DNA from: Diospyros lotus
Taxonomy: Eukaryota > Streptophyta > Magnoliopsida > Ericales > Ebenaceae
NCBI RefSeq assembly: GCF_014633365.1
Contig: NC_068343.1
Coordinates: 29,295,307-29,359,306, forward strand
DNA length: 64,000 bases
Direction of reading: 5' to 3'
Numbering within the stretch: the stretch's first letter is position 1; each line of letters starts with the position of its first letter. Of the stretch, positions 22,212-33,949 are shown in pieces. Made by a program: the position numbers and the translations under genes. A model generated the notes under the pieces. That model was given only the letters and a program-made list of their open reading frames with translations, was not told where the DNA came from and made no database searches.

Positions 22212-23394
22212 TGTAAAGGTCTACTCTCGAATATTCCTGCTAGAATAGGATATTCGAAATGAGGTCATCACAGAGATGATATAGAACAAATCATATTAAA
22301 CAATCAACTCAATTCATTACTAGCAGTGAAAACTAAATTAAGGTTCAATTACATTTCCAATATCTTATTAGACTAGGCTTGAAGGCCATACAAAATAAAA
22401 AAGAGACTCTAGTGTGACTTAATAAAATAAAATCATTTCATTTCTAGCCTCACTAAAATGCTACTAAGGATCTTTAAGCTAGGACGCGTCTCCGTACACC
22501 ACTATCCCTGGGCTGTAGTCCTACTAGACTCGCCCCCCCAATAACAGTCTTTCCATTATCTAGAATGGAAAAGAAGATCAAGTGAACCACAAGGCTCAGC
22601 AAGTTCGAGAAATAATAAGTAATGAATAGGATTCAAGAACATGGTGACACCAAAAAGAGTAATCAAGGATTCAATAGTTATGTACAAGATTCATAGTTTA
22701 TGAATTTATCAATTCAAATTTAAATATATCATGCCACCATATACCACTATGCAATTGTGCATAAAATTTCTATGTCAGTATCAAATCACGCGGGATCGTA
22801 AGCTATTAATCAACACATGCAAAAATGCATCATTTCAACACATGCACTGGGCGCGGGACGAGGTGCCCTTTCCCTCCACGCAAAATAATAGGCATGCAAA
22901 ATTCATAATAATAAGAATGTATCATATACATGTCATGGAACATATATAATTCAAGCTAAACCACCAACATTAATGCTAAGCAACCAAATGCATATATAAC
23001 TATCCACATGCTTTAAACCCATGTGCTGATGATGAACATATCTCTACTAAAATTTCAATTTAATTTGAAGTTTACATATAATTAACAGAACCACGTCAAA
23101 CACATTAGTTCATTGCTAAATTTGTATTGATATGAATACTCAGTGGGTATTTAATTTAATAACCATATTCTGATGAATATTTAGAAGTATAGGGGAAATT
23201 TGATATAAGTAGGGCATTTCACTAAGGCATCTCATAATTTGGATATATTTGGGATCATTTAAAATGGATAAATCATGCATTCAATATACATACTCACGTT
23301 TATATATTCTTACTTGCTATTAGAACCAGCTTTGGTTTGATGAACGAGAGTATTACTTATGGCAATTTGAATAAGCTTGCAAATATATATAGGA

Positions 23395-24660
23395 GGGTCA
23401 TTCGAATGGGTCAAGAGGTAATCCAAATCGACTGTGTATATGCATATATATAAGGGGTATTTGAATAGGTCCAGAGGGCATTCGAATTAGGCATAAGTAT
23501 GAATATATAGGGCTATTCGAATTAGGCATAAATATCTGGGGGTGATTCGAATGGCTTGAAGGTATATATATATATATATATATATGATTCGAATGGAACA
23601 TGGGGCAATTTGAATGGGGCTTATGCCTTTATATGGGTGATTCAGATGGGCTAAGGGGGATTCAAATGGACATGTATGTATATATTCATAAGGGTTATGG
23701 GGTATCCAGATAATGGCTTATTCGAATCCAACAGTGGGTATGCATAAGGGTTATCCAAATCATGGGGTTATAAATAAGTGTCAATTCGAATCATGAGGTA
23801 TATAGATATACAGGGGCTATTCGAATCAGAGGGGTTTATTCAAATGAGGGGTATGTATATACATATACATATAAGCTATCAGGGGGGGGGGGGGTTTATT
23901 CGAATGAAATAGTTGGGTTTATATACATATGATTCAAATAGGATATAGGGGATTCAACTGGCTTGTGTATTTAAGTAAGGATTATTCAAATCAATCATGG
24001 GGCATTCGAATAGACATATGAACATGTACGAGTGTGATTCGGATCACTCAAGAGGCAGTTCAAATCGGGTATGTGTATATGAATATATAGGTGATTCAAG
24101 CAAAAAGTTCCATATTTTTTCCAAGATTGACGGGGCCATTACGGACTCAATATAAAGCCAAATAATGCAGTTAATATATCAAAATGAAGCCTCAGATGTA
24201 TAGTTTATATCCCAACAAAGGGATCTCAATTCAGAGATGGGAACATAAAGTTATAGGCCAAAGAACATTAGGTGGTCAGAATACACGAAACAATAAGCTA
24301 CGAATTTCTTAGCAGAAATTAATCAAGTTGTTACAGGTTCAAAACATAACCAAATTATTCAAATAATATATAAAACGAATTCTATGAAGTCTATTTTCCA
24401 ATGCATCAAATGGATCTTAAATCAGATATCATCACAAGGAGATATACCTAAAAGAATGAAGCATAGTCAGCTGCTACGGTATTACATTCGGATGGAGTAT
24501 AGAAGCATTCGGATTGGAGGAAAGTGGTGGCAGGGTCATTCGGATGCTACAACTCCTCATTCGGATGGCTTCTTGAATTTTTTGTGAGAGTGATTCGGAT
24601 GGGAGGGGAGTGATTCAAATTTGGGAGTGAGTGATTCGAATTTGGGGGTGAGTGATTTGG
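23395..24660. repeat. Array of ATTCGAATG-type palindromes in LTR-F
   Basis: More than twenty spaced copies of ATTCGAATG or close variants occur (for example near 23400, 23480, 23515, 23550, 23588, 23718). Toward 24490-24660 the core becomes ATTCGGATG. Spacing is irregular, roughly 25-60 bases. Many decayed copies carry CAA or TGA in place of the central CGA/TCG. An (AT)n run lies at 23563-23586 and a poly(G) run near 23881-23894. Confidence 0.75.
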
Positions 24661-25448
24661 ATTAGTCAGTTTCTAGTGTGCAATTATCCCATTGAAGACC
24701 AATTTTGACCATGATTAAATTCGAATCTCTCAAAACTCAAAACATGAAAGTTGTATATGTTTCTCTTATTGTTCTATAGCATATTGAATCACCTTAATAT
24801 GAGCTCAAACAAGAGAGTTATGCCAAAAATTTGAAAGGATGTCAAATCTATCCAGAATATGCATTTTGCATTAAAAGCCTATACATGTGTGTGTATAAAT
24901 CTCTATAAATCTCGGCTTCTTTGGATACGAAACGAGCAAAGTTTCGTACCCTTACCTACTGCAAATTCCATCCAATGGAAAGGAATAGGGGGTGATGCAA
25001 ACCCCAAAGAGACATCAATGAGACCACGAGAAATCAAGTAGAGAATCCAAGGACACAACAATAGAGAGAAACCACATACATAATAGACATATACATATGT
25101 ATATACATAATAATCCCTCATAGTGATTAAAATGAAAAGGCTGCCAGGGAGACTCGCACGAGAACAAGAAATAATAAGAGAACTTGCACTGAAAATAGAA
25201 AGGGAGTGTAAGAAGAACTTGCCTGAAGAAGTCGTTCCAACAGAAGAGAAACAATTGGGTCTCTGCCTCCGAAGCTCCAGTCGCCAACAGAAAATGGAAG
25301 AAGAAGAAGTAGAAGTAGGGCACGGAGAGGAATGAAGAAGGAGCAATGGAACAGTGACATGAAAAAGAGAAGATACGGATTGAAATAGGAGATTGCGCAC
25401 AATGCAACAGATGGAGGGTTGGCAAAAAAAAAGAGTTCGTACAGATTT

Positions 25449-27989
25449 TGTAATGGCCCGCCTCTCGGAGCCCCTACCGCGGATAGAGGTTCCGTGAGAA
25501 GGTTATTATTTAAATGATATCGAACAATAACATAATCGAAACCTCCCACACTACTCTCTTAGAAACCATATTTTTTTTATCACATAACATTGCATAACTG
25601 TCTTTACATAATCATTCACAACTTGGGCCCACCTGGGCTAACATAACATACCTCCATCACACAAACGTAAAACATTACTCTCAACACATGCACCATGACA
25701 CCCAGGATCTAGTTTCGGGAGAACTCTGCACCTGCTATCATGACTTGATGGTTTGAACCCAAACCCCCGCTGAACGTACTTGCTATCACAGACGTTTCTC
25801 TTACCTGGAATGATGGAAAACAAACTTGAGTCACGAGACTCAGCAAGCTCTAGAAAAAAAGGCTTGAGGGTACAAAAAAGACTCTTCTCATTACACCCCA
25901 TGCAATTCATGCCAATGCAACGTCATGTCATGCTATGCCCAATACTTGCCTTATTTCTAAATGCACAAACACATAATAAACTTCACATAGACGGTCCTTG
26001 GGGCCCACATCAAACACACATTGTCACCCAAGTCCCACATACAAACTTGTTGGCAGCCTTTTATAAGTTACCATATCATCACTATTCCAAACATGCTCTC
26101 TCCTGTCATCATATCATCTTATTTTGTCATTACCGTGGGACTCTAACCCCCGGTCTTGTTGTTGCCGTGGGACTCTAACCCTCGATCTTTCTGTGGTTCA
26201 TGCCGCCGTGGGTCTCATCCCAAGGTCTTACCGTGGCCACGCCCACCACAATACTCATCACTTAAAACCGCACATTCTCACTATGCAATGCAACAATTAG
26301 GAGATGCAACTGCTTATGAAGCATAAACGTGATGACAAGGCCCCTATAAACCAAGCATCAGGCCATGCTACACCCACATAGGAATACACACATACGAAAT
26401 ACTTTAAATGCACCGGCTCACCTAAAGAACCCAAGTTAGCTCTTAGACCAATCGGGTTATGCAGATGTTCACACATCCTAACACACATAAAGTATGTTTC
26501 CAAGTGAATGCAACCCAAGCCCTATGCAGCACACACATTATGATATGCACAAGCCAAGGCGGGAATCTGACAGTACTAGCTCTTCTGGCCCATCTAGCGC
26601 TTATCGTAACAGTCAATGACTGGCGCCCATACATCCAGCCATCAACGACCACAACCTATGGTCGATAGTCAGTGGTTTTATACCCCATACCCTTAAGACA
26701 CACTTACTGACAACATCAAACTTATACACTTAAACTCATCATTTCACACATTTTATCCTTGACAACATAGACACCGTTATGTCGTTCACGTTCTTATCCC
26801 TCTCATGCACAGGAAACCATTTCCACATTCATATTAAATTATTAACATAACCCCAAGGTCTTTACCACATCCATTTTCTAAGAACCTAACCCTAACGGGT
26901 TCGGCATCATTCCGAAAGAAAGAGGAGCGATACGAAGCTTCGTGATGGATAGAATGAACGACACCTAATCATCATTCGCTTAACTCATTCCATGAACAAT
27001 AAACTCATTTAATAAAACGTAAGTCATAGGGTGGTTGTCACGTGGATTATATTTATTAATGCGTGGAATTGAGTCACGGTGAGGGAGGGAATAGAATACA
27101 AGAAACCAAAGAGACTCTCACGGGAAATAAAGAACATGGAGAGAGGGTTAGGAGCTTGCCTGAAAACGGTTGATTCTTGACTTTTACGTACTCCCACTGC
27201 GAAGTAATACAATTAAAATAGATAATGAGTTCTCGGGCCCCAATTAATTAGTTTTGACTGTATAAAATTAATATCTCTATGTGTATAATATTCTAATAAT
27301 TTATTTAACTTACCTGGACACTTAAAATGCAGATTAAATCAGATTTCCCCCCCATTTTTCTTTAATTTTTCACCCCCACGAGCTGCTGGCCGATCCTTTT
27401 CTTCTTCTCTGCATTTCTCCTCCCAAAATCCCTCTGTTTGCTGCTCAAAAATGGTGGTCGAAGCTTGCAGGATGGAGGCTTAAATTAGCAAAATCGTGTG
27501 ACTGAAAGCGAGCCAAGTGGCAGCCACCTGCTACCCAAATTCTCCACCGCCTCCCTCTCAATTCTCTTTAATAATGTATTATACTAATAATTTAATATGT
27601 ATACATATACTCACACATATAGCAGACAACTGGAACCGTGGAGGCTAAGTCTCCTCCCCATTTCATTTCCACCTAACGCAATCGTGCCCTCTGCCAATTT
27701 TTACTTTCAATTGTCTTTTCTCCTTCATCTCTTCCCAACCATTTGACTTTAACATGCTGGGGGCGCGCACACACACACATGAATTAATTGAGGTAGCAGT
27801 TCGTGGATGTTTCTTCATCCCTACCTTCCTTTTGTTTTTATAACACACATGATATGGTTATTAAATTAATATAATATGATATTAGCTTATCATGCATTAA
27901 CTTAAATTAATATTTGCTATTAATATATTATATCATCATATATACGCACATCAGCAACTTCATTTAAGATCCCTTCACTTGTCTTATTC

Positions 27990-28026
<37 letters not shown>

Positions 28027-28242
28027 TGTTTTTAAATATATCCCATACAACACATTATTAAATTTAAAATGACTCATGGTCACTTCCGCAAATCACATTT
28101 TAACCCCTATAATACCCTTTAATTTCCTATTTCCTCAAAATCACATAAATTATTATTTTTCCTTAAATCTCCAAATACCCAATAATGATCTCAACATTGA
28201 TATTTGCAATTATTATTAGCTCCGAATTTTTTGGATATTACA
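25449..28242 (-). mobile_element. LTR-G, solo LTR (minus) inside LTR-F
   Basis: Its ends are TGTAATGGCCCGCC and TTGGATATTACA. It is flanked by GATTT (25444-25448 and 28243-28247). It is 2794 bp. It includes the AGACTCAGCAAGC block (about 25840), which is the complement of the conserved GAGTC/GAGCC...GACTC/GGCTC motif. Around 26130-26240 it carries GTGGGACTCTAACCC-type repeats also seen in LTR-E (40610-40760). A run of ATT trinucleotides lies at about 27983-28026. No genes. Several open frames of 70-140 residues across 24900-25910 lie in this LTR and its flank and have no family resemblance. Confidence 0.85.
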
Positions 28243-28696
28243 GATTTGCATGCCAACTCCAGTAATTACCAAAATACCCATCTCTTCATATTATAGACAA
28301 AATTATCTAGGGGTCTATTGATAAATGCTAACTTAATTTATTTTCTTTTTTTCATTCTTATTACACCACCAATTCCATTATTTTCAAATTATTTATCACT
28401 ATGGGCCCAAACCCAAACCACATATACGCCATATATATCAAGCCCATCAGGCTTAATTTTCCACTTGGGCTAGACCCGTGACCTCATTAACTAATTAATT
28501 GAGGCCCATTCACTTAAATTCCTGATCTCATGAACCATAAAATAAAATTATACAATCTAAAATTATCTATGTGCCATCAAAATAATTTATTATTAAATAT
28601 TAAAAATACTTAGACCCACATTTAAAATATCATTAAACTGACGTTAAGTATTAAAACACCTAGACCCACTTTAGGGTCGTTACAATATAAATTTTA

Positions 28697-29547
28697 GGCC
28701 TATTAGCACCAAAAAGTCAAAACTTTTGAGTTGTGGCACAATTTTATCCAATCCTTCTAATTTTGGCAATTAAGGCCGAATTTGTAAAGTTAGTAGCAAT
28801 TCTAGCCAAATTGAAATAATGGGCTGCCTGGCCGTACAATTTTGTTAAATACTGTTTTTTTTTTTTTGTGTGTGTGTGCATGTTTTTAAGGAAGTATAAT
28901 ATTGTATCTTGTATTTCAAAACATTTTGGTGAATGTATATGTGTGTGTATTACTTTAGTTGCCTTCATGAAATAATTATTCATTATTGTTTGTAAAACGA
29001 CTTTGTTACATGTTTTTTTTTTTTTGTCATAAATTTATGTTTGGACTTTCCAAGTAGGACCATTTTTTTTTTTTTTGTCCTGCTTAGACCGCCATCGTAG
29101 TCAATGGCAGTGGCGACACTTGAAAGTATTTAACTCTTCCTTCCTACTGCCATTGCACCTAATGTATTTAAATTTTCATCATATTTTAGGGACTATTTAA
29201 AAATAAAATGAGAGTGAGGGTGATTTGTTGTGGAGCTATCTAAAAAATTGGTCTAAGATGGAAGTGACTGTTTGTTTGGAGCTATTTAAAAAGAAAGTGA
29301 GGGTGATTTGTTTAGCTAATCTTCCTGAAACAAAAAAATTAAACTCACACATTCAAAAAACTGTATTCAACATTTTATTATAAAAAAAATTATACAAAAA
29401 ATGAAATATCGAGTCAGGCAGCCCGTTATTTCAGTTTGGCTAAAATTGTTACTAACTTTACAAATTATTCCTTAATTTTCAAAATTAGAAGGATTGGATA
29501 AAATCGCCACAAGTCTAAAAGTTTTGGCTTTTTGGTGCTAATAGTCC
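28697..29547. mobile_element. MULE-1, non-autonomous Mutator-like element
   Basis: The terminal inverted repeats begin GGCCTATTAGCACCAAAAAG on the left. The right complement begins GGACTATTAGCACCAAAAAG. The repeats extend roughly 130-150 bases. The element is flanked by the perfect 9-bp duplication TAAATTTTA (28688-28696 and 29548-29556), the size expected for Mutator-like elements. It is 851 bp with no transposase. It inserted two bases inside the ATATA duplication flanking LTR-F. MULE-2 (31713-32864) shares the end sequence. Confidence 0.93.
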
Positions 29548-29595
29548 TAAATTTTAGGATATGTTGTTATTTTTTTTTAATACAGTGATTAAAAA

Positions 29596-31533
29596 TGTAA
29601 TATCCTAGAATTATGGAGACAAATAGTAATTATTAACTCTGGTGTTTGAGGTAATTAATAAATGTTGGGAATTTAGAAGAAAATAATAAGTTATTTTGCT
29701 TTGGAGAAATAGGTACTGTTACTTTGGAATATTGGGGTTAAAGTGTAATTTTGGAAAGAGGAAATACCTTTAAAAATAATTTGTGCAAATTATTTTTCCA
29801 AGGGGACTGCTAGAGAAAGCGGTTGAGGTGCGCGTGTGTAGGTTGGAGGCTCGGGTTTGAGCCTTGGCAAGAGCAAATTGGGAATTTTTATTCCCAGCTA
29901 GGTAGGCGTTAACGGCGTCGTGTCAAGGCGCATGCGCGTAGCCCTGCAGGGGCCAGAGCGCGTGGCCAACTCACGAGCGACTGCGCGGCCACAGGGCCCG
30001 CATGCGTGCGATCGTGCGCCCATACGCGGCCAGGTCGGGCCACGCAGGGCCTTGCATGGCCCTGCCACGTGGCCACGCGGCTGCCAGCTGCCTCCCACGC
30101 ATCCAAATATTTTTTTTTGCTCCCAGAAACTTAATAATTTTGTTGCCATGATGCCTTGCAACATTCCTATCTCCTTAGCTTATAAATAGGCAGTGGAATG
30201 GGAGAATTTTGGGAGATTAAGCTTGAGAGAAACGCGAGGATTTTGGGGAAAATTAGGAAAAATTCTGCCATTTGAGTTTGGGCTTGACATAAGCAACCCT
30301 GGTATGCTGCAAGGATTAAGAAGATATTTAAGGCAAGTTCTCTTCCTAGTTCTTGCAAGTTCTTCTTCCTCTTTGTTCCGTTTGAGAGGCAAGATCTCAA
30401 TTTCCTTATTAGTATGCAAGTTCCAAGTTCTTATTCCTATGTTACAAGTTCAATTCCTCTTTTCTCAAGTTATGTTTAAATTACAAGTTCTATTCTCTAT
30501 CTCTTGTTATTGCAAGATCCTACCTCTTAATTTTCTAAATTGTAAGTTATTTTCCTATTTTACAAGTTATTTCCCCTTTTACTAGTAAATTATTTCATGG
30601 TTCTCAGTTATACCTCTTGAGTCTCAAATAGGGTTTTGTATCACCTTATCTTTCTTTGGGAATGATGCTTTATTGAGGACATGCAAGGATTTGATGTTAT
30701 CTTGCATGAATGTTGTCCTATTATGCTTATTGTTTCATTATTCACATCTCAATTATATATAAAAAATTATTACATATTTGCATGTTACAATGATACATGA
30801 AGCATGTGCATGAAAATGGTTTTTAAGAATGTGTAAAGGCCTCATGATGCGCGTAGCGGACAAGTCTGCAGGATATATCCGCAGAGAAAGTGTTGAGCTC
30901 AAAGTTAGACTTCGGTCCCAAGTTTATGTTATGGACTTTGGTCCCAAGTTTACGTTATGGATTTCGGTCCCATGGTTTTGAACTTTGGTCTCATGTTTAT
31001 GGTTTTAAAAAGATTGCATATGAGCATGAATGCATGTTTTATTAGATTATCATTTCAAAGTACCTTAAATGGCACCATGACTCTTTTGCTTCACGATACC
31101 CATGACTCTTATGCTTACTTTCTTCTAGTTATACTTGTTGGGCCTTGTGGCTCATGTTTGCTTGCAACATTCCAAGTAAGGGTAAGGTTAAGGTAGAGGG
31201 CGAGCCAAGTGAACCAGGATCCATGGGGTAGCAGTGTGTACAAAGCCATCTCAATCAAAGGTCCTTGGGGGTGTCTTGTGGTGTGTATTATTAAGTTATG
31301 CTTGTTTATGTTTCAGGTTGTACCCCTAAGGGGATATGGTGGGTTTATGAACCCTGATGTGGTGTGTAATATTGAGTTATTTTTGTTTATGTGAGCGTGT
31401 GGACACTATTGTATTTGTCTATGAGTAAGAATGTAAAGGTGAGGCTTCCATTGTCAAGGAGGGTATGTAATGTTTTAATGGGTTTTGGCATTTATAACAT
31501 CTTGTTGCGGGTCCCTAGTTAAGGGCACCTACA
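29596..31533 (+). mobile_element. LTR-H, solo LTR (plus)
   Basis: It starts TGTAATATCCTAG and ends GGGCACCTACA. It is flanked by AAAAA on both sides, a weak duplication because the right flank is a longer A run. It is 1938 bp. A TATAAATA box lies at 30181-30188, with a GC-rich upstream block (29920-30090) containing the G-box CACGTG at 30066-30071. The GGGCCTTGTGGCTCATG and CATTCCAAGTAAGGG blocks lie at about 31140-31180. The open frames across the GC-rich block on both strands are composition artefacts. It sits in the RPA-like intron. Confidence 0.75.
30181..30188 (+). promoter_or_regulatory. LTR-H TATA box
   Basis: TATAAATA, with a CACGTG G-box about 110 bases upstream (30066-30071). LTR-I has a CACGTG at 34453-34458 in a similar GC-rich block. 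Confidence 0.55.
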
Positions 31534-31712
31534 AAAAAAAAAAAAAAAGAAGAAGAAGAAAGAGAGGAACACTTAATAATATTGAAAATATGATTATAAA
31601 AGCTATATGGTTACAGTAAAAAAACACATACATATCAACACGCAAAAACAAGATGAACAAAATAATGGATTCACAGCTATATGATAAGTAAAATAAAAAG
31701 TGTTTTATTTAA

Positions 31713-32864
31713 GGGCTATTAGCTCCAAAAAGTCAAACGTTTCGGGTTTTTGGCAATTTTATTTAATGCTTTCAATTTTGGCAAGAAAAGCCCAATTTCT
31801 GAAATTAGTTGCAATTTTAGCCAATGCTGAAATCAATTTTGACCAGCGTGTGGCTTTGCCCAGGTGGCATGCCACTTGGAATTTAATTTATTTTTTAATT
31901 TTTTTCATTATTTTTTGAAAAAAATGCTCTTTGTAACATACACACCAACTATATATATACACACACACACAACAACATATACACACACACACATTAATAT
32001 ATATATATACATACATACAAGAAAAGTCCAATCAAAAAAGCCCGATAGTGAAGGGCACAGAAGTCTGATAATGAAGGTTGGAAAAGTCCGATCGGAGAAG
32101 CTCGATAATGAAGCGCGTATAAGTCTGATAATGAAGGATGGAAAAGTCCGATCGAAAAAGCCCGATAATGAAGGGCGTAGGAGTCTGATAATGAAGGCTG
32201 AAAAAGCCTGATAATGAAGGGCGTAGAAGTCTGATAATGAAGGCTGGAAAAGTCCGATCAGAAAAGTCCGATAGGAGAAGCCCGATAATGAAGGGCGTAG
32301 AAGTCTGATAATAAAAGCTAGAAAAGTCTGATCGGAAAAGCCCAATTGGAGAAGCCCGATAATGAAGGGCGTAAAAGTCTGATAATGAAGGCTAGAAAAG
32401 TTCGATCGGAGAAGCTTAATAATGAAGGGCGTAAGAGTATGATAATGAAGGCTGGAAAAGCTCGATCGAAAAAGCTCGATAACGAAAGGCGTAGAAGTCT
32501 GATAATGAAGGCTGAAAAAGTCTGATCGGAAAAGCCCGATAATGAAGGACGTAGAAGTCTGATAATGAAGGTTGTAAGCCAGATCGGAGAAGCCCGATAA
32601 TGAAGGGCGTATGTGTATATACATATATGTTGTGTGTATGTGCAGAGAAGAGAAGAGAGAGTATTTTTCTTTAGAAAATAATAAAAAAAATTAAATGCCA
32701 AATGGCATGCCACCTGGGCAAAGCCATACGCTAGTCAAAATTGATTTCAGCATTGGCTAAAATTGCAACTAATTTCAGAAATTGGGCTCTTCTTGCCAAA
32801 ATTGAAAGTATTGGATAAAATTGCCAAAACCCGAAAACATTTGACTTTTTGGTACTAATAGCCC
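31713..32864. mobile_element. MULE-2, Mutator-like element with an expanded internal minisatellite
   Basis: The ends are GGGCTATTAGCTCCAAAAAG and, on the complement, GGGCTATTAGTACCAAAAAG. The long inverted arms are about 175-195 bases. The 9-bp duplication TTTATTTAA is perfect (31704-31712 and 32865-32873). It is 1152 bp. Between the arms lie CA/TA microsatellites and a tandem array (32030-32610). No transposase. It has the same terminal family as MULE-1, 2.2 kb away in the same intron. Confidence 0.93.
32030..32610. repeat. Minisatellite inside MULE-2, about 60-bp unit
   Basis: About nine to ten copies of a unit combining GCCCGATAATGAAGGGCG and AAGTCTGATAATGAAGG, joined by GGAAAAGTCCGATCGG. 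The sub-halves GATAATGAAGG alternate, so the unit is itself a doubled 20-30 bp piece. Unit length near a multiple of three keeps a minus-strand frame of 238 residues open (32624 to 31908). Its peptide is repetitive (FIIRLLRPSLSGFSD-like) and I do not call it a gene. Confidence 0.85.
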
Positions 32865-32873
32865 TTTATTTAA

Positions 32874-33711
32874 TTGTAGATATATTTTTAAGATAGTAAA
32901 AAAATGAGGAAACATCGTAAAGACAACTGGAATAAGAATTTACGGTTATGATTACTAATAATCCCATTCATACTATGATTTAACGAAGGATAAAAAAAAT
33001 ATTTATTTCTTCATTATATATATTAAATTTATAGAAATAGATAAATATATTTTTAAGGCACACAAGAAAGATGAAGTATACTGATCTCAGGAAAACAAAT
33101 TAATGATTCAATGAAAGAACTAATCAAAACATTTAATTTGGGTGAAAATTATTCAATTGATAGAATAATAATTCTAATCTTACTGTAATTTCATTAAGAA
33201 TAAAAAAATTAATTTTCATGATATATATAAAATTGATAGAAAAAGGAAAATATATTATTAAGGCACACAAAAAAAGGATGGAGGCAGAGCTCAAGAAAAT
33301 AGATTTATGATTCAATGAAGGAATTTACAAAAATATTTAATTTGGGAAAAAATTATTAAATAGATAGAATAATAATCTCATTCATACTGTGAATCAATGA
33401 ATGATAAAAAAAATATTTAATTATGGAGTTTTATTGTTAAATAAATCGATAAAAAAGGTAAATATATTTTAAAGAAAGATTTATCATTCAATGACAGAAT
33501 TAAAAAAAAATTAATTTGGTTTTCAATCTTTAAATTGACAGAATAATAATTCCCAAAATTTATTGAGACTTGGATGGAAAGGAGAAAATATATAATCAAC
33601 AGAATAATAATTCCAAAAATTTCTTGAGACTTGGATAGGAGAAAATATATAATCTAGAAAATAATAGATTTTGAAGTGTCATTCAATAATGTCTTACCTT
33701 AAAAATAACAG
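32874..33711 (+). repeat. RPA-like intron remnant with degenerate 200-bp repeats
   Basis: AT-rich intron sequence containing about three diverged direct copies of a roughly 200-bp unit. Each holds an AAGGCACACAA-like box (about 33054 and 33259), a TTTAATTTGGG box and GATAGAATAATAATTC. It ends in the splice acceptor at 33707-33711. No gene. Confidence 0.55.
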
Positions 33712-33949
33712 GGTGGTAGGATTCGTGTAATGATCAAACCTTCATTGGTATGGATGCTCAAAATATTGATATGTGAGGGTACACTATATGTTGTGTGCAA
33801 CTTCGTAGTCAGATACAACAACATGAAGTTCAAGACTATAAGACATGAGTACAAATTGAATTTTATGCCAAAGACGATTGTTGTGGATGTTATTGACGAA
33901 AATTTTCCATTAAGCAATTATGTATTCAGGCCATTTGGTGAAATTTTGG
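33712..33949 (+). pseudogene. RPA70-like (DUF223) gene, exon 2, cut by LTR-I
   Basis: Coding begins right after AACAG with GGRIRVMIKPSLVWMLK, then ILICEGTLYVVCNFVV, HEYKLNFMPKTIVVDV and FPLSNYVFRPFGEI. This is the second half of the DUF223 OB-fold, where the family typically shows 'EGxVYxISNFxV' and 'FxxKTxV...FxPFxxI'. It continues exon 1 (21875-22030) in phase (DAQ then GGRI). Domain homology is lost just after FGEI, where LTR-I begins at 33950, and no later exon was found. A plus-strand frame starting at an internal ATG (33730) and running to 34008 takes its last residues from the LTR. The gene is therefore dead or truncated. Confidence 0.75.

Larger units (their letters stand above)
22212..28684 (-). 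mobile_element. LTR-F, very long solo LTR (minus) containing LTR-G
   Basis: Its ends are TGTAAAGGTCTACTC and TTAGGGTCGTTACA. It is flanked by ATATA (22207-22211 and 28685-28689). Without LTR-G it is about 3.7 kb. The plus-strand CCACAAGGCTCAGCAAG block at about 22590 is the complement of the GAGCCxTGxGGCTCA block seen in the other long LTRs. The region 23395-24660 is full of ATTCGAATG-type motifs. No internal retrotransposon genes exist, so it is a solo LTR. It lies in the first intron of the RPA-like gene. Confidence 0.85.

Noticed and set aside
24903..25549. Overlapping frames of 70-165 residues on both strands
   Set aside because: They overlap each other across the LTR-F/LTR-G junction at 25449, and the peptides are low-complexity (Phe/Ser/Leu-rich).
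29898..30189. Overlapping frames on both strands in a GC-rich block
   Set aside because: High GC alone keeps frames open. The block is the upstream promoter region of LTR-H.
31908..32624. Longest open frame in the window (238 residues)
   Set aside because: It lies wholly in the minisatellite and inverted arms of MULE-2 and its peptide is a decayed repeat.
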